DNA of 21,355 nucleotides from JBGSOW01 sp041738875 (GCA_041738875.1 JBGSOW010000039.1:1-21355); one strand, 5' to 3'. Positions 13,751-21,355 are shown, numbered from the stretch's first letter. The notes: generated by a model from the sequence alone, not told the origin. Translations and numbers: made by a program.

Positions 13751-15277
13751 TTATTGCGCAGTTGCCTCGAAACGGTTTTCTCTGATTACAGTAACTTTTA
13801 CAGTTCCAGGATAATTTTGCTTTTCTTCAATTTCTTTGGCGATCTTGAATGCAAGTACTTCAGCATCTTCGTCTGCTGCTTCTTCAGGTCGAACAATCAC
13901 ACGAACTTCTCTTCCTGCGTGAATTGCGAACGCTTCTTTTACTGAGTTGTATTGTTTAGCAATGTCCTCCAGAGCTTTAACTCGTTTAACGTAGTCGTCA
14001 TAATTGTCACGTCTAGCGCCAGGCCTTGCACCTGAAATAGAGTCAGCAATCATAACAAGCACTGCTTCAATAGAGTCGGGTTGGATATCACCGTGGTGTG
14101 ATTCTACTGCATTTGCAAGTTTCTCATCCTTCAAATATTTTCTAACCAAATCACCAGAAATATGATGGTGAGGTTTCCCTTCCATTTCGTAGGTTAAAAC
14201 TTTGCCAAGATCGTGAAGTAGACAAGCTTTTTTCGTGAGTTGCACGTCTGCTCCAATTTCTTGGGCGAGCTGTTGTCCAAGGTTTACCATTTCCAAACTA
14301 TGTTTTACTAGATTTTGCCCATAACTAAATCTGTATTTGAAACGACCCAAAAGTTTGATAATTTCTTTTGGTAAATCTGGGAAACCAGTGTCATATGCAA
14401 TTTTTTCTCCAGTTTTAACTATTTCGCGCGCCAAATCTTCTTTAATATTTTTTACTTTATCTTCGATTGCACCAGGATGGATACGTCCGTCTTTAACCAA
14501 AGATTTGATTGCTAGTGCTGCAACTTCGCGTCTGATTGGATCAAATGAGGATACAGTTACGATATCTGGACCTTCGTCCACAATAATATCAACTCCTGTA
14601 AGTCTTTCGAAAGTTCTAATATTCCTTCCTTCTTTTCCGATAATTTTCCCCTTCAATTCTTCGTCAGGGATTTGGAAAGTAGTGGATGTAGTTTCTGCAA
14701 CAAAATCTGTTGCACTTCTTTGCATAGCGTCAACCAAAATTTCTTTGGATTTTTTGTCGACATCAATTTCAATTTGTTGATTTGCTTCGTGAACTTGTTT
14801 ACTTATGTATGAGCTAAGTTCTTTTTCAAGCTCTTCTTTTAGACGTTTTTCAGCTTCTTGTTTTGATAGACCAGCAATTTTCTCTAGTTCGTCTGCAATT
14901 TGTGCGTTGCGTTTGCGAACGTCAAGTTTGGATTGCTCTAGGGCTTTTTCTCTTTTATTAATTTCTGCAAGCCTTTCATCAACCTCTCTAGTCATATCTA
15001 GTAGCTTTTTTTCGCGCTCTTCAACACGTTTTTCGGTGACTTCTGCTTTATCTAGAGTGGATTTGGCTCTTTCTTCTGCGAGCCTAATTATTTCGTTTGC
15101 CTGTTTTTCCGAGGCTAATATTTTCTCGCGTGCTGCTACGTCTGCTTCAGCAGCGTCACTGAGTACTGTTTTTTTTAATTGACTTTCTAACCTACCGATG
15201 TTGTTGCGCTGCATCACATACATGCCACCGGTTGCACCCACCAAGGTGAGTACCAATAAAACTATTACTATTTCCAT
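13751..15277 (-). CDS. rny: Ribonuclease Y
   Basis: RNase Y is a membrane-anchored endoribonuclease that starts mRNA decay in many bacteria lacking RNase E. The 508 residues show the full domain order: N-terminal membrane helix (about 3-21), long charged coiled coil (about 28-190), KH RNA-binding domain with GKIIGKEGRNI (210-220), and the HD catalytic domain with HSLEM (326-330), His355-Asp356 in LLHDLGK and ADSISGARPGAR (411-422). Length matches the family. It has its own promoter at 15436-15464 and a leader of about 150 nt. No SD precedes the ATG. Confidence 0.97.
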   Translation of the reverse strand: MEIVIVLLVLTLVGATGGMYVMQRNNIGRLESQLKKTVLSDAAEADVAAREKILASEKQANEIIRLAEERAKSTLDKAEVTEKRVEEREKKLLDMTREVDERLAEINKREKALEQSKLDVRKRNAQIADELEKIAGLSKQEAEKRLKEELEKELSSYISKQVHEANQQIEIDVDKKSKEILVDAMQRSATDFVAETTSTTFQIPDEELKGKIIGKEGRNIRTFERLTGVDIIVDEGPDIVTVSSFDPIRREVAALAIKSLVKDGRIHPGAIEDKVKNIKEDLAREIVKTGEKIAYDTGFPDLPKEIIKLLGRFKYRFSYGQNLVKHSLEMVNLGQQLAQEIGADVQLTKKACLLHDLGKVLTYEMEGKPHHHISGDLVRKYLKDEKLANAVESHHGDIQPDSIEAVLVMIADSISGARPGARRDNYDDYVKRVKALEDIAKQYNSVKEAFAIHAGREVRVIVRPEEAADEDAEVLAFKIAKEIEEKQNYPGTVKVTVIRENRFEATAQ

Positions 15278-15292
15278 ATAATTTGAACAGGT

Positions 15293-15388
15293 CTACAAAG
15301 ACAGCCTAGGCAGATTAACTGCCTTCAATTTCAGAGAAGTCATAAGTGAAAATATACTCAATTGTTTAATCTCTATAGTCGCTATCAT
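15293..15388 (-). CDS. Possible 31-residue leader ORF in the rny 5' untranslated region
   Basis: An ATG at 15388-15386, six bases after an AGG, opens a frame that begins MIATIEIKQL and ends with TAG at 15295-15293, 15 bp before the rny ATG. The hairpin AGGCAG/CTGCCT (15308-15324) lies inside it. It lies wholly within the predicted rny leader. There is no homology or composition evidence that it is translated; it may be chance. Confidence 0.2.
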   Translation of the reverse strand: MIATIEIKQLSIFSLMTSLKLKAVNLPRLSL

Positions 15389-15435
15389 TACAAACCTAGC
15401 TCACTCCTAAAAAAGTTAACTATATACTACTATAG

Positions 15436-15464
15436 ATAGTACTGCCAAAATGGCTGTTAGTCAA
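15436..15464 (-). promoter_or_regulatory. Promoter of rny
   Basis: On the minus strand TTGACT (15464-15459) and TACTAT (15441-15436) are separated by exactly 17 bp. The spacer contains the inverted repeat GCCA-AAA-TGGC (15444-15454). Transcription would begin near 15429, giving a leader of about 150 nt. The 249-bp gap 15278-15526 otherwise holds only the possible leader ORF and a plus-strand promoter-like pair. Confidence 0.6.
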
Positions 15465-15471
15465 CCTAAAC

Positions 15472-15501
15472 TTGTAGATAAGTGGTCGTAATGCGTATAA
15501 T
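15472..15501 (+). promoter_or_regulatory. Promoter-like pair facing the 3' end of the amidase gene
   Basis: TTGTAG (15472-15477) and TATAAT (15496-15501) are 18 bp apart on the plus strand. Transcription from here would run antisense into the amidase gene. No plus-strand gene follows. It could produce an antisense RNA or be a chance match in AT-rich DNA. Confidence 0.25.
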
Positions 15502-15526
15502 CGGGCCTTACGAATGTAGGCAAAAC

Positions 15527-17131
15527 CTAGGAAAGACGCTTACTGAGGGAATAAAAGATTCTGTCCAAGAAATTCGGTTTGTAATTTACTTGAGTTAGTT
15601 TGCCGCTATTAGATTGCTGCATTTCTTCGAGTTTCGCAACTAGGAGTTGAATTTTGCGTTGCATTTGTGTGAGACCTGCGTTTTTTTGCGCAAGAAGTGT
15701 ATTTAAACGGTCCATAAGCATGCGTTGATCAATAAGATTTCTATCGAGAGTTTGGGTTTTTGCTGAAATCTCATCATACTTTACCTTGAGCTCGTTGTAT
15801 TGTTTAGCTGAATTAACTAAATCAACATGTTCCTGTGATTCAAGAATTCTTTTCAGAAACTGGTCCTCTGAGATACTGATATTAATAAAATAGTTCAAAT
15901 CGTTTTGAGACGGCTCTTTGCCAAAGGCTTTTTGGTAGTATTTGTTTATCATATCTTTTCTTTCGTCTCTAGTCATTTGTGGCTTATTGAGTCCAGATCC
16001 CAGTGATCCACCTCCGAAATTATTCATTCCTACGTTGCTGCCACTCATACCCATATTCCCACCGCTACCTATACCACCACCGCTGCCAAAGTTATTGCTG
16101 CCAGGATTTGAGAAAGTATTATTGCTCCGAGAATTATTTGTGTTTGCGTTTTGTGGATTTGTGTTATTTGAAACCGAATTATTCATGCCAAAACCGCCTC
16201 CGAAGTCGCCATCACTAAAATCATCATAAAACTCTTCCTCTTCATCGAGAAGGTCACTATTTAGACTATTTGTGTTTGGAGTTGAATTGGTTGGGTTATC
16301 AACTGGATTGTTGTTAATATTATTGGAGCTAGCATTTTTGTTGTTATTATTCTGATTAACCCCGCTATTAACCCGGTCATTTTGGTTGTTTTGGTTATTC
16401 GCGTTACCGTTAACAATCTGGTTTTGACTTCCCCCGTTATTTTTAACCTGCTTATTTTGGTCATTTTGGTTGTTATTTTTATCCTGATTGACAGGGTTTA
16501 CCTGTTTTCCGCCATTAACTGACTGGTTATTTGATTGACTATTTGATTTGTTGCCAGAATTTTTGACTACAGCTTTGAAATTTATATTCAAATAATCTGC
16601 GATACCCTTGGCAATTGAAACGCCTAGCTGTGCAATTTTGTTATCATCCCTCAGAAATTTCTGATCCTCAGGGTTATCAATATACAGACACTCGATTAAA
16701 ACACCAAGTGGTTTAGTCTGTTGCAGAATACTAATGCCTCCGAAAGGGTGTTCTCTTTCATCCCTTACACCTTGCGTAGTAAGGTTATTCATCTGTGCAA
16801 TTTGCCCGGTTATACTGGAAGCAAGACTTCTGCTATTTTTATTTTCTTCATTCAAAAACCATGCCTCTACACCTGATTTTCCGCCTTCGTTGATATGAAT
16901 TTCTATAAATAGATCGTTTGATTCGGCCTTATATCCGCTGTTATTGATCCAATTAATCCTTTTGGCTAGATCTAAATCATAAGGCACAGCTAAAGTGATA
17001 ATTCCAGCGTCTCTCAAGCTTTTTGTTACTTCTTTTGCGATTTTGCGTGCAAAATCGACCTCGCGTAAGCCATCTACGACTGTTCCGGGATCAGTACTTG
17101 TGTGTCCAGCTGATATTATTACTCGCGCCAT
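15527..17131 (-). CDS. N-acetylmuramoyl-L-alanine amidase (Amidase_3) with Asn-rich linker and C-terminal coiled coil
   Basis: Residues about 1-190 form an Amidase_3 domain that cleaves the peptide from the glycan of peptidoglycan. Zinc ligands His10 (SAGHTSTDPG), Glu24 (GLREVDFA) and His79 (IEIHINEGG) and catalytic Glu147 (GVLIECLYIDNPEDQ) are all present. Residues about 195-385 are a low-complexity linker very rich in Asn, Gln, Ser and Gly with one acidic patch (DEEEEFYDDFSDGDFGG). Residues about 390-440 (INKYYQKAFGKEPSQNDLNY) resemble a DUF4214-type domain. Residues about 445-510 form a coiled coil (YNELKVKYDEISAKTQTL), ending in a basic tail. There is no signal peptide or membrane helix, although the substrate is outside the membrane. 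The gene follows parB by 34 bp. Catalytic assignment is strong; the C-terminal part is tentative. Confidence 0.85.
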   Translation of the reverse strand: MARVIISAGHTSTDPGTVVDGLREVDFARKIAKEVTKSLRDAGIITLAVPYDLDLAKRINWINNSGYKAESNDLFIEIHINEGGKSGVEAWFLNEENKNSRSLASSITGQIAQMNNLTTQGVRDEREHPFGGISILQQTKPLGVLIECLYIDNPEDQKFLRDDNKIAQLGVSIAKGIADYLNINFKAVVKNSGNKSNSQSNNQSVNGGKQVNPVNQDKNNNQNDQNKQVKNNGGSQNQIVNGNANNQNNQNDRVNSGVNQNNNNKNASSNNINNNPVDNPTNSTPNTNSLNSDLLDEEEEFYDDFSDGDFGGGFGMNNSVSNNTNPQNANTNNSRSNNTFSNPGSNNFGSGGGIGSGGNMGMSGSNVGMNNFGGGSLGSGLNKPQMTRDERKDMINKYYQKAFGKEPSQNDLNYFINISISEDQFLKRILESQEHVDLVNSAKQYNELKVKYDEISAKTQTLDRNLIDQRMLMDRLNTLLAQKNAGLTQMQRKIQLLVAKLEEMQQSNSGKLTQVNYKPNFLDRIFYSLSKRLS

Positions 17132-17132
17132 T

Positions 17133-17157
17133 TCCTATATTTGTAAAAACTATAGGA
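17133..17157 (-). repeat. Inverted repeat directly before the amidase start codon
   Basis: TCCTATA (17133-17139) and TATAGGA (17151-17157) are perfect 7-bp arms around an 11-nt loop. In the mRNA the hairpin would end one nucleotide before the amidase ATG and would include the only SD-like bases (AGGA). It could act as a weak attenuator or translation control for the last gene of the par cluster. Confidence 0.4.
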
Positions 17158-17165
17158 TAATTATA

Positions 17166-18143
17166 CTAATTTTTGCGTTTTTTCTCAATCTTTGCGAATT
17201 TTTCTTTTAATAGGAAATCTGAGATTTTTTCTAGGTCAGCATCATTTGCAAATGGTATAGTAATTTTTCCACCAACCTTTTTTTTAATGATTCGAAATCC
17301 TTCGCCTAATTTGGTCTCTAAGCGTTCTTGGATCTTTTGTAGGTGGTCGTCAAAAACGTAAACACTTTTCTTTCCTTTTTGTGGCAATACCTCACGGTTT
17401 GCAAAATTAATCTTTCTAACTAAATCGCTTGTGGCAGGCACTGATAGACGTTTCTTAAGAATGATATTATAAGCTGCGAGTATACCGTCGCGATTTTTTA
17501 AAGTAAGTAGTTGCATAGCGTGACTTTCAGTTATTTCACCGGCTAATAAACCGGATTGCACTTGGTCTGGCAGTTTAAGAAGGCGCATTTTGTTACTAAG
17601 TGTACTGACGTCTCGACCTAATTTCTTGGCCAAGTCTTCCAATTTAACCCGGTATTTAGTAAAAAGCTCGGAAATTGCGCGGCCTTCTTCCAAAGGATTT
17701 AGGTCTTCACGCTGAATATTCTCGATAATTGCCATTTCTAGCATCTCTTGGTCGGTGAGTTCTTTAACGACAACAGGAATATGTTTTAATTTCGCCAGTT
17801 TTGCTGCGCGCCATCTTCTTTCACCAGCGACAATGCGGTAGTTGGTGATATCTCCCTCTACTTGAGTAACGATTAAAGGTTCAATAACTCCATGTTCTCT
17901 GATTGAATCTGCTAAACCCATTAGAGCCTCGGTGTCTATATGAATTCTTGGTTGCGCGGGATTTGGACTAACTGAGTCCACATCAAGCGCTGCAATATAC
18001 CCTGAAAGACTATTGTTTCCAGAGTCATCAGAACTACTTGCACGTGATTCCAATAATGCAGCAAGCCCTCTTCCCAAACCAGAAAATTGTCTTTTTTGGC
18101 GTTTAGTTTTAGTAGAGCTCACCCCACTAGTTTCATTTATCAT
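17166..18143 (-). CDS. parB: Chromosome partitioning protein ParB
   Basis: ParB binds parS sites near the origin, spreads as a CTP-dependent clamp and works with ParA to segregate chromosomes. The 325 residues carry the ParA-activating N-terminus GLGRGLAALL (22-31), the ParB/Srx CTPase domain with SPNPAQPR near 59-66, GERRWRA (107-113) and ENIQREDLNP (141-150), then a helix-turn-helix (LAKKLGRDVSTLSNKMRLL) and a basic C-terminal dimerisation region. Length is normal for chromosomal ParB. The gene lies 13 bp after a methyltransferase gene that separates it from parA. No perfect parS site is seen in the window. Confidence 0.96.
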   Translation of the reverse strand: MINETSGVSSTKTKRQKRQFSGLGRGLAALLESRASSSDDSGNNSLSGYIAALDVDSVSPNPAQPRIHIDTEALMGLADSIREHGVIEPLIVTQVEGDITNYRIVAGERRWRAAKLAKLKHIPVVVKELTDQEMLEMAIIENIQREDLNPLEEGRAISELFTKYRVKLEDLAKKLGRDVSTLSNKMRLLKLPDQVQSGLLAGEITESHAMQLLTLKNRDGILAAYNIILKKRLSVPATSDLVRKINFANREVLPQKGKKSVYVFDDHLQKIQERLETKLGEGFRIIKKKVGGKITIPFANDADLEKISDFLLKEKFAKIEKKRKN

Positions 18144-18156
18144 CGATTTACGTGCT

Positions 18157-18735
18157 TTATCTATTAATTTTGCTAAGTAGCATAACTAGATTCTGCTTTG
18201 AATCCTTCGTGAAGTCAAGAATTGAGAAGCGGTTTTTTACGATATTTTCTAATTCCTCAGCTGTAAAAAATATCTGCTCCTCAGTTTGGAGAGTAACCTC
18301 AGATTCTTTGCTACTAACGACCAAAAGTAGTAGTCCATTCTCGCTTAACATTCTGCTTATTTCAGTAAGAGTGCTTTTGAAAGTTTCGATATCTGTATAT
18401 TCCAGGCTATTTATACATGCGGCAGCAGAAATACTTTGCGGAGGGTAATTCCCCACACTATCAAAAAGATTATCTACGTAGACTTTTCCAGTAAAGCCTT
18501 TTACTTGAAGCAGGTCTTCTGCATTCATGACTGCTGCAGGCGAAAAATCTACACCCTCGACTTCGAAACCCTGTTCGGCGAGGTAAAGTATGTCAGCGCC
18601 TGCGCCACAACCAAAATCAATTATTTTAGTTACTTTACTTGCTCTGCATTTGCTTGCAAATGCAGGGAGATATTCATGCGGTTCGAGATGAAAATAATTC
18701 TGATTTTTATAATAATCTTCCCATTTTGATTGCAT
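18157..18735 (-). CDS. Class I SAM-dependent methyltransferase within the par cluster
   Basis: The 192-residue protein has the Rossmann-like methyltransferase motifs: motif I IDFGCGAGADILYLAEQG (39-56) binding the SAM methionine, motif II EVEGVDFSP (58-66) with the ribose-binding Asp63, and AAACINSLEYTD near 113-124 as motif IV. It fits the Methyltransf_11/25 group. The N-terminus SKWEDYYKNQNYF resembles methyltransferases acting on small molecules or proteins, but the substrate cannot be read from the sequence. It sits between parA (20 bp) and parB (13 bp). The methyltransferase often near parAB is RsmG/GidB, but the RsmG signature is not present here. Confidence 0.8.
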   Translation of the reverse strand: MQSKWEDYYKNQNYFHLEPHEYLPAFASKCRASKVTKIIDFGCGAGADILYLAEQGFEVEGVDFSPAAVMNAEDLLQVKGFTGKVYVDNLFDSVGNYPPQSISAAACINSLEYTDIETFKSTLTEISRMLSENGLLLLVVSSKESEVTLQTEEQIFFTAEELENIVKNRFSILDFTKDSKQNLVMLLSKINR

Positions 18736-18755
18736 AATTTGTTAATTTCTAAACG

Positions 18756-19562
18756 TTAAAGTAGATTAATACGTTTGACGAGTTCTTTGGCTAAGTTTCT
18801 ATATGCCACAGCACCTTGTGAATCGGGGGAGTAAATTTCAATTGGTTGACCATATGACGGCGCTTCAGACAATCTAATATTTCTAGGAACTAAGGTATTA
18901 AATACTTTCTCTTTAAATTGCTGTGAAAGCTCACGTGCAACTTCTTTGGAGAGGTTCGTGCGGGAATCAAACATAGTAATTGCAATACCGATGATATCTA
19001 ATTGCGGATTAATTTTATTGCGAACTAATTTTACAGTATTTAGTAATTGCGACAACCCTTCAAGTGCAAAGTATTCACTCTGCACAGGGATTAGAACTGA
19101 ATCAGCAGCTGCAAGTGCGTTAATTGTGAGTAACCCTAGAGAAGGGGGGCAATCTATAAGGATTACATCGAATCCTTCAGTTTTCTTTAATACTTCTGCG
19201 AGCAATTTCTCTCTAGAAATTGCATTGGCGATCTCAACTTCTGCTCCTGCAAGCTCAATAGTTGTGGGAAGTATGTAGGCCTTCTCGCTGCCATTAATTT
19301 TCTTGATTGATTTTTTGATAGTGTCTGCTATCTTTTCTGTCGAACTTTTTTCGTCCCAAGTAATTAATTCATACATGCCAACCTCAATCTCATTTGATAC
19401 AACTCCAACTCCGGAAGTAAGATTTGCTTGTGGATCTAGATCGACTAATAAAACTTTTTTACCTTCTTCTGCAAGATATACCCCGAGATTCAGGCACGAA
19501 GTCGTTTTGCCAACTCCACCTTTTTGATTTGCGACTGCGATTATTACAGGTTTGGTTTTCAT
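18756..19562 (-). CDS. parA: Chromosome partitioning ATPase ParA (Soj)
   Basis: ParA is a DNA-binding ATPase that cycles with ParB to move or regulate the chromosome origin. The 268 residues show the deviant Walker A KGGVGKTT (14-21, with signature Lys14 and catalytic Lys19), LLVDLDPQANLTSG with Asp43, and VILIDCPPSLGLLT as Walker B, with no N-terminal helix-turn-helix, so it is the small chromosomal type. The ATG at 19562-19560 overlaps the lepB stop as ATGA, so translation of the two is probably coupled. It is followed by the methyltransferase and parB. Confidence 0.97.
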   Translation of the reverse strand: MKTKPVIIAVANQKGGVGKTTSCLNLGVYLAEEGKKVLLVDLDPQANLTSGVGVVSNEIEVGMYELITWDEKSSTEKIADTIKKSIKKINGSEKAYILPTTIELAGAEVEIANAISREKLLAEVLKKTEGFDVILIDCPPSLGLLTINALAAADSVLIPVQSEYFALEGLSQLLNTVKLVRNKINPQLDIIGIAITMFDSRTNLSKEVARELSQQFKEKVFNTLVPRNIRLSEAPSYGQPIEIYSPDSQGAVAYRNLAKELVKRINLL

Positions 19563-20182
19563 AATTGGTTTTCTGGTACTTCTTTATATGAACCGCGTGG
19601 AAGTATCCCAAAATCGTTCATAGGGAAGACTCTGATAAAAGGCGATCCTTTGAGATACCTGCGGTTTATAAATCCTACCTCGGAGAATCTTGAATCTTTG
19701 CTATTTCCTCTATTATCACCCATGACGAAATATGAGTCATCAGGTATGCGTTTTTCAACTCCATTTGGCAAGAAAGTGCCGGGCTCGGTACGGCGGTTGC
19801 TAGGCAAATATTCCTCAATTAACACATTGCCATTGACGATCACACGTCCGTCTTTTATCTTCACTCTTTCGCCAGGCATTCCGATTATACGTTTAACTAG
19901 ATCAGGTTTTCCTGGTTGTTGAAAAACAACGATGTCACCCCTTTGGTAGTCATATCCAGAAACTACTCCTTGACTACCGCCGATAATTTGGATGAACTTA
20001 TTTGTCAGAAGTATTTGGCTATCGCCGAGATTTGGATCCATGGATTGGCCTTCAACTTGATTCGGTATGGCAAAGAAAAGGTATACAACGACACTAACTG
20101 CCAAAGCAAAAACTACAGTCTGCAATACTTCTATTAACATCCCTCCACTTTGAGGGCTTTTGTACTCATCAAGCGGGTTCAT
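19559..20182 (-). CDS. lepB: Signal peptidase I
   Basis: Signal peptidase I cleaves signal peptides from secreted proteins at the outer membrane face. The 207-residue protein has an N-terminal membrane helix (about 21-39, VVFALAVSVVVYLFFAIP), the catalytic Ser47 in VEGQSMDPNL, the general-base Lys97 in DLVKRIIGMPGE, and box E MGDNRGNSKDSR. Only one membrane helix is present, as in Gram-positive type enzymes. It lies 21 bp after ileS and overlaps parA by 4 bp. The ATG has no SD. Confidence 0.96.
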   Translation of the reverse strand: MNPLDEYKSPQSGGMLIEVLQTVVFALAVSVVVYLFFAIPNQVEGQSMDPNLGDSQILLTNKFIQIIGGSQGVVSGYDYQRGDIVVFQQPGKPDLVKRIIGMPGERVKIKDGRVIVNGNVLIEEYLPSNRRTEPGTFLPNGVEKRIPDDSYFVMGDNRGNSKDSRFSEVGFINRRYLKGSPFIRVFPMNDFGILPRGSYKEVPENQL

Positions 20183-20203
20183 AATCGTATTTTAATCTTA
20201 GCA

Positions 20204-21355
20204 TTAATTAGATACGATGCTAAATTCTAGGCTAATGTCATTAATTTTAACTGCCTTGTCTTCTGCTGGCGATTTTTCGATTAAGTTGATTTTGCTTGCT
20301 TTTACGTCTTCTGCAATTTTTTGGTTATATTCCTTCAAGGTATCGATCAGTTGTATATCTGAGGTTATGATCTCTAGAGAAATTATATCTCCGATCGATA
20401 GACCTTGAGCTTTTCTAGCTGATTGGATCAGCCTCACAAGTTCTCTGTGCAGCCCTTGGCGAGCAAGCAGAGGAGTTACTAGTTTGTTTAGCGAAATTGC
20501 AATGCTGCTCGCCTGAGAGTCCATATTCAGCCAATCCTCACCACTATCTAACCTCTCGTGTTCTGACACTTCAAGCACGTTTAACTCTTCTTTAATTAAA
20601 TTTTCCATCCAATTCTCCAGTTGTTTATCTCTGGCAGGGTCAATATTCATCCTGATTTGCAATTTACTGAGAGGTTGTCTGACTTTGAGTGAATTTTGCA
20701 CTCTGAGACTTTGGCCAAGACTTACAATTTCTCGAACAGCTTCCATTTGTTGCATTAATTTGTCGTTTTTTTCGAGATAATCCATATCACTGTGTGGATA
20801 ATCATTCAAATGTACAGATTCTTGCTGTCCTTCTAGGGTATCTACAACTAGTTTCTGATAAATTTCTTCTGCAATAAATGGCGTTAAAGGTGCAGTAAGT
20901 TTTATGAATTCAACAAGTACATAGTATAAAGTTTCGAACGCCTCCTGATCGCCACTACTGAAGCGTGATCTTGACCTTCTTATATACCATTTTGATACAT
21001 CTTCAACAATAAACTCTTCCAGCATTTTTGTTGCTTTCGGTACGATATACATATCCATTTCAGTTCTAACATCACGAATTAATTTTTGCAGTTTCGTAAT
21101 CAACCAGATATCAAGTTTATCTTTCTGGTCTTTGAAAGGTACTTTGTACCAATAGGTTTCAATTTCGCTACCAACTGGGGTAGAGTAGACGGTTTGTTTC
21201 TGGGAAGTTTCGTTTGTAATTAATTCGTTTCTCGGCTGCCAATTGTGCAACTGCGCGTAGGTTGCAAAAAATGAATAGCTATTCCAAAGTGGAAGTATAT
21301 ATAGTCTAAGCTGGTCTCGAAGCGCTTTTTCGTTGAAACTAATATCTTGCCCGAC
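20204..21355 (-). CDS. ileS: Isoleucyl-tRNA synthetase, C-terminal part (5' end outside window)
   Basis: The visible 383 residues continue open to the right edge. They start in the catalytic domain end (EKALRDQLRLYILPLWNSYS), then hold the anticodon-binding helical domain (LDIWLITKLQKLIRDVRTEM and KWYIRRSRSRF) and the ALTPFIAEEIY-like segment LTAPLTPFIAEEIYQKL. The C-terminal extension has SLKVRQPLSKLQI and LHRELVRLIQSARKAQGL, typical of the type 2 (eukaryote-like, often mupirocin-insensitive) IleRS that lacks the C-terminal zinc finger. No in-frame ATG start is visible and the frame continues past 21250, so the gene begins upstream outside the window. lepB follows 21 bp later. Confidence 0.95.
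   Translation of the reverse strand, partial: VGQDISFNEKALRDQLRLYILPLWNSYSFFATYAQLHNWQPRNELITNETSQKQTVYSTPVGSEIETYWYKVPFKDQKDKLDIWLITKLQKLIRDVRTEMDMYIVPKATKMLEEFIVEDVSKWYIRRSRSRFSSGDQEAFETLYYVLVEFIKLTAPLTPFIAEEIYQKLVVDTLEGQQESVHLNDYPHSDMDYLEKNDKLMQQMEAVREIVSLGQSLRVQNSLKVRQPLSKLQIRMNIDPARDKQLENWMENLIKEELNVLEVSEHERLDSGEDWLNMDSQASSIAISLNKLVTPLLARQGLHRELVRLIQSARKAQGLSIGDIISLEIITSDIQLIDTLKEYNQKIAEDVKASKINLIEKSPAEDKAVKINDISLEFSIVSN

Noticed and set aside
14337..15182. Long open frames antisense to rny
   Set aside because: The Ser/Phe-rich translations arise from the Lys/Glu-rich coiled-coil codons on the other strand; no independent gene signals.
18036..18051. parS-like sequence around CACGTG (also CACGTG at 18932-18937)
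   Set aside because: Only the CACGTG core and a few flanking bases match the parS consensus; both lie inside coding sequence and lack the flanking symmetry, so chance is the better explanation.
19559..19562. Recoding of TGA as in Absconditabacteria/Gracilibacteria (code 25)
   Set aside because: TGA ends lepB exactly at its expected C-terminus and overlaps the parA ATG in the classic ATGA arrangement, so TGA is a normal stop here.

Overview
This is an AT-rich bacterial chromosome segment that uses the standard bacterial stop codons, TGA included. Several traits suggest a streamlined Candidate Phyla Radiation (Patescibacteria) genome: a compact ATP synthase operon, a degenerate STAND-type ATPase fused to a winged helix, an FtsA/PilM-like protein next to a 'baseplate J-like' membrane protein, a C-terminal IleRS region without a zinc finger, and almost no Shine-Dalgarno sequences. 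That placement is an inference from gene style and not a sequence match. No insertion sequence, CRISPR array, rRNA or tRNA gene was seen.

Left part (1-6494, all minus strand). Reading right to left, the order is a 6-phosphogluconolactonase-like gene, a regulator with a winged-helix DNA-binding domain, then the ATP synthase operon: atpZ-like, atpB (a), atpE (c), atpF (b), atpA (alpha) and atpG (gamma, cut by the left window edge). There is no separate atpH. Instead about 85 residues matching the C-terminal half of the delta subunit are fused to the front of alpha. The c subunit carries a carboxylate in each helix plus a Glu-Ser-Thr motif, which resembles two-carboxylate Na+-coupled rotors. A 13-bp motif occurs in the regulator's own promoter and again upstream of the ATP synthase operon, so the regulator may control both itself and the operon.

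Centre (6596-13697, plus strand). An FtsA/PilM-like actin-fold ATPase is followed by an 840-residue single-pass membrane protein. Next come groES and groEL behind a good promoter and a shortened CIRCE-like inverted repeat. The last gene is an NrnA-like DHH phosphoesterase, preceded by a strong hairpin and ending in a terminator that lies inside its coding sequence.

Right part (13751-21355, minus strand). Reading right to left: ileS (5' end outside the window), lepB, parA, a SAM-dependent methyltransferase, parB and an unusual amidase, in tightly packed order. lepB and parA overlap as ATGA. RNase Y (rny) follows with its own promoter and a leader of about 150 nt. The segment therefore combines energy generation, protein folding, RNA turnover, chromosome segregation, protein export and cell-wall processing. 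The most unusual part is the ATP synthase: delta-alpha fusion, two-carboxylate c subunit and a linked candidate regulator.
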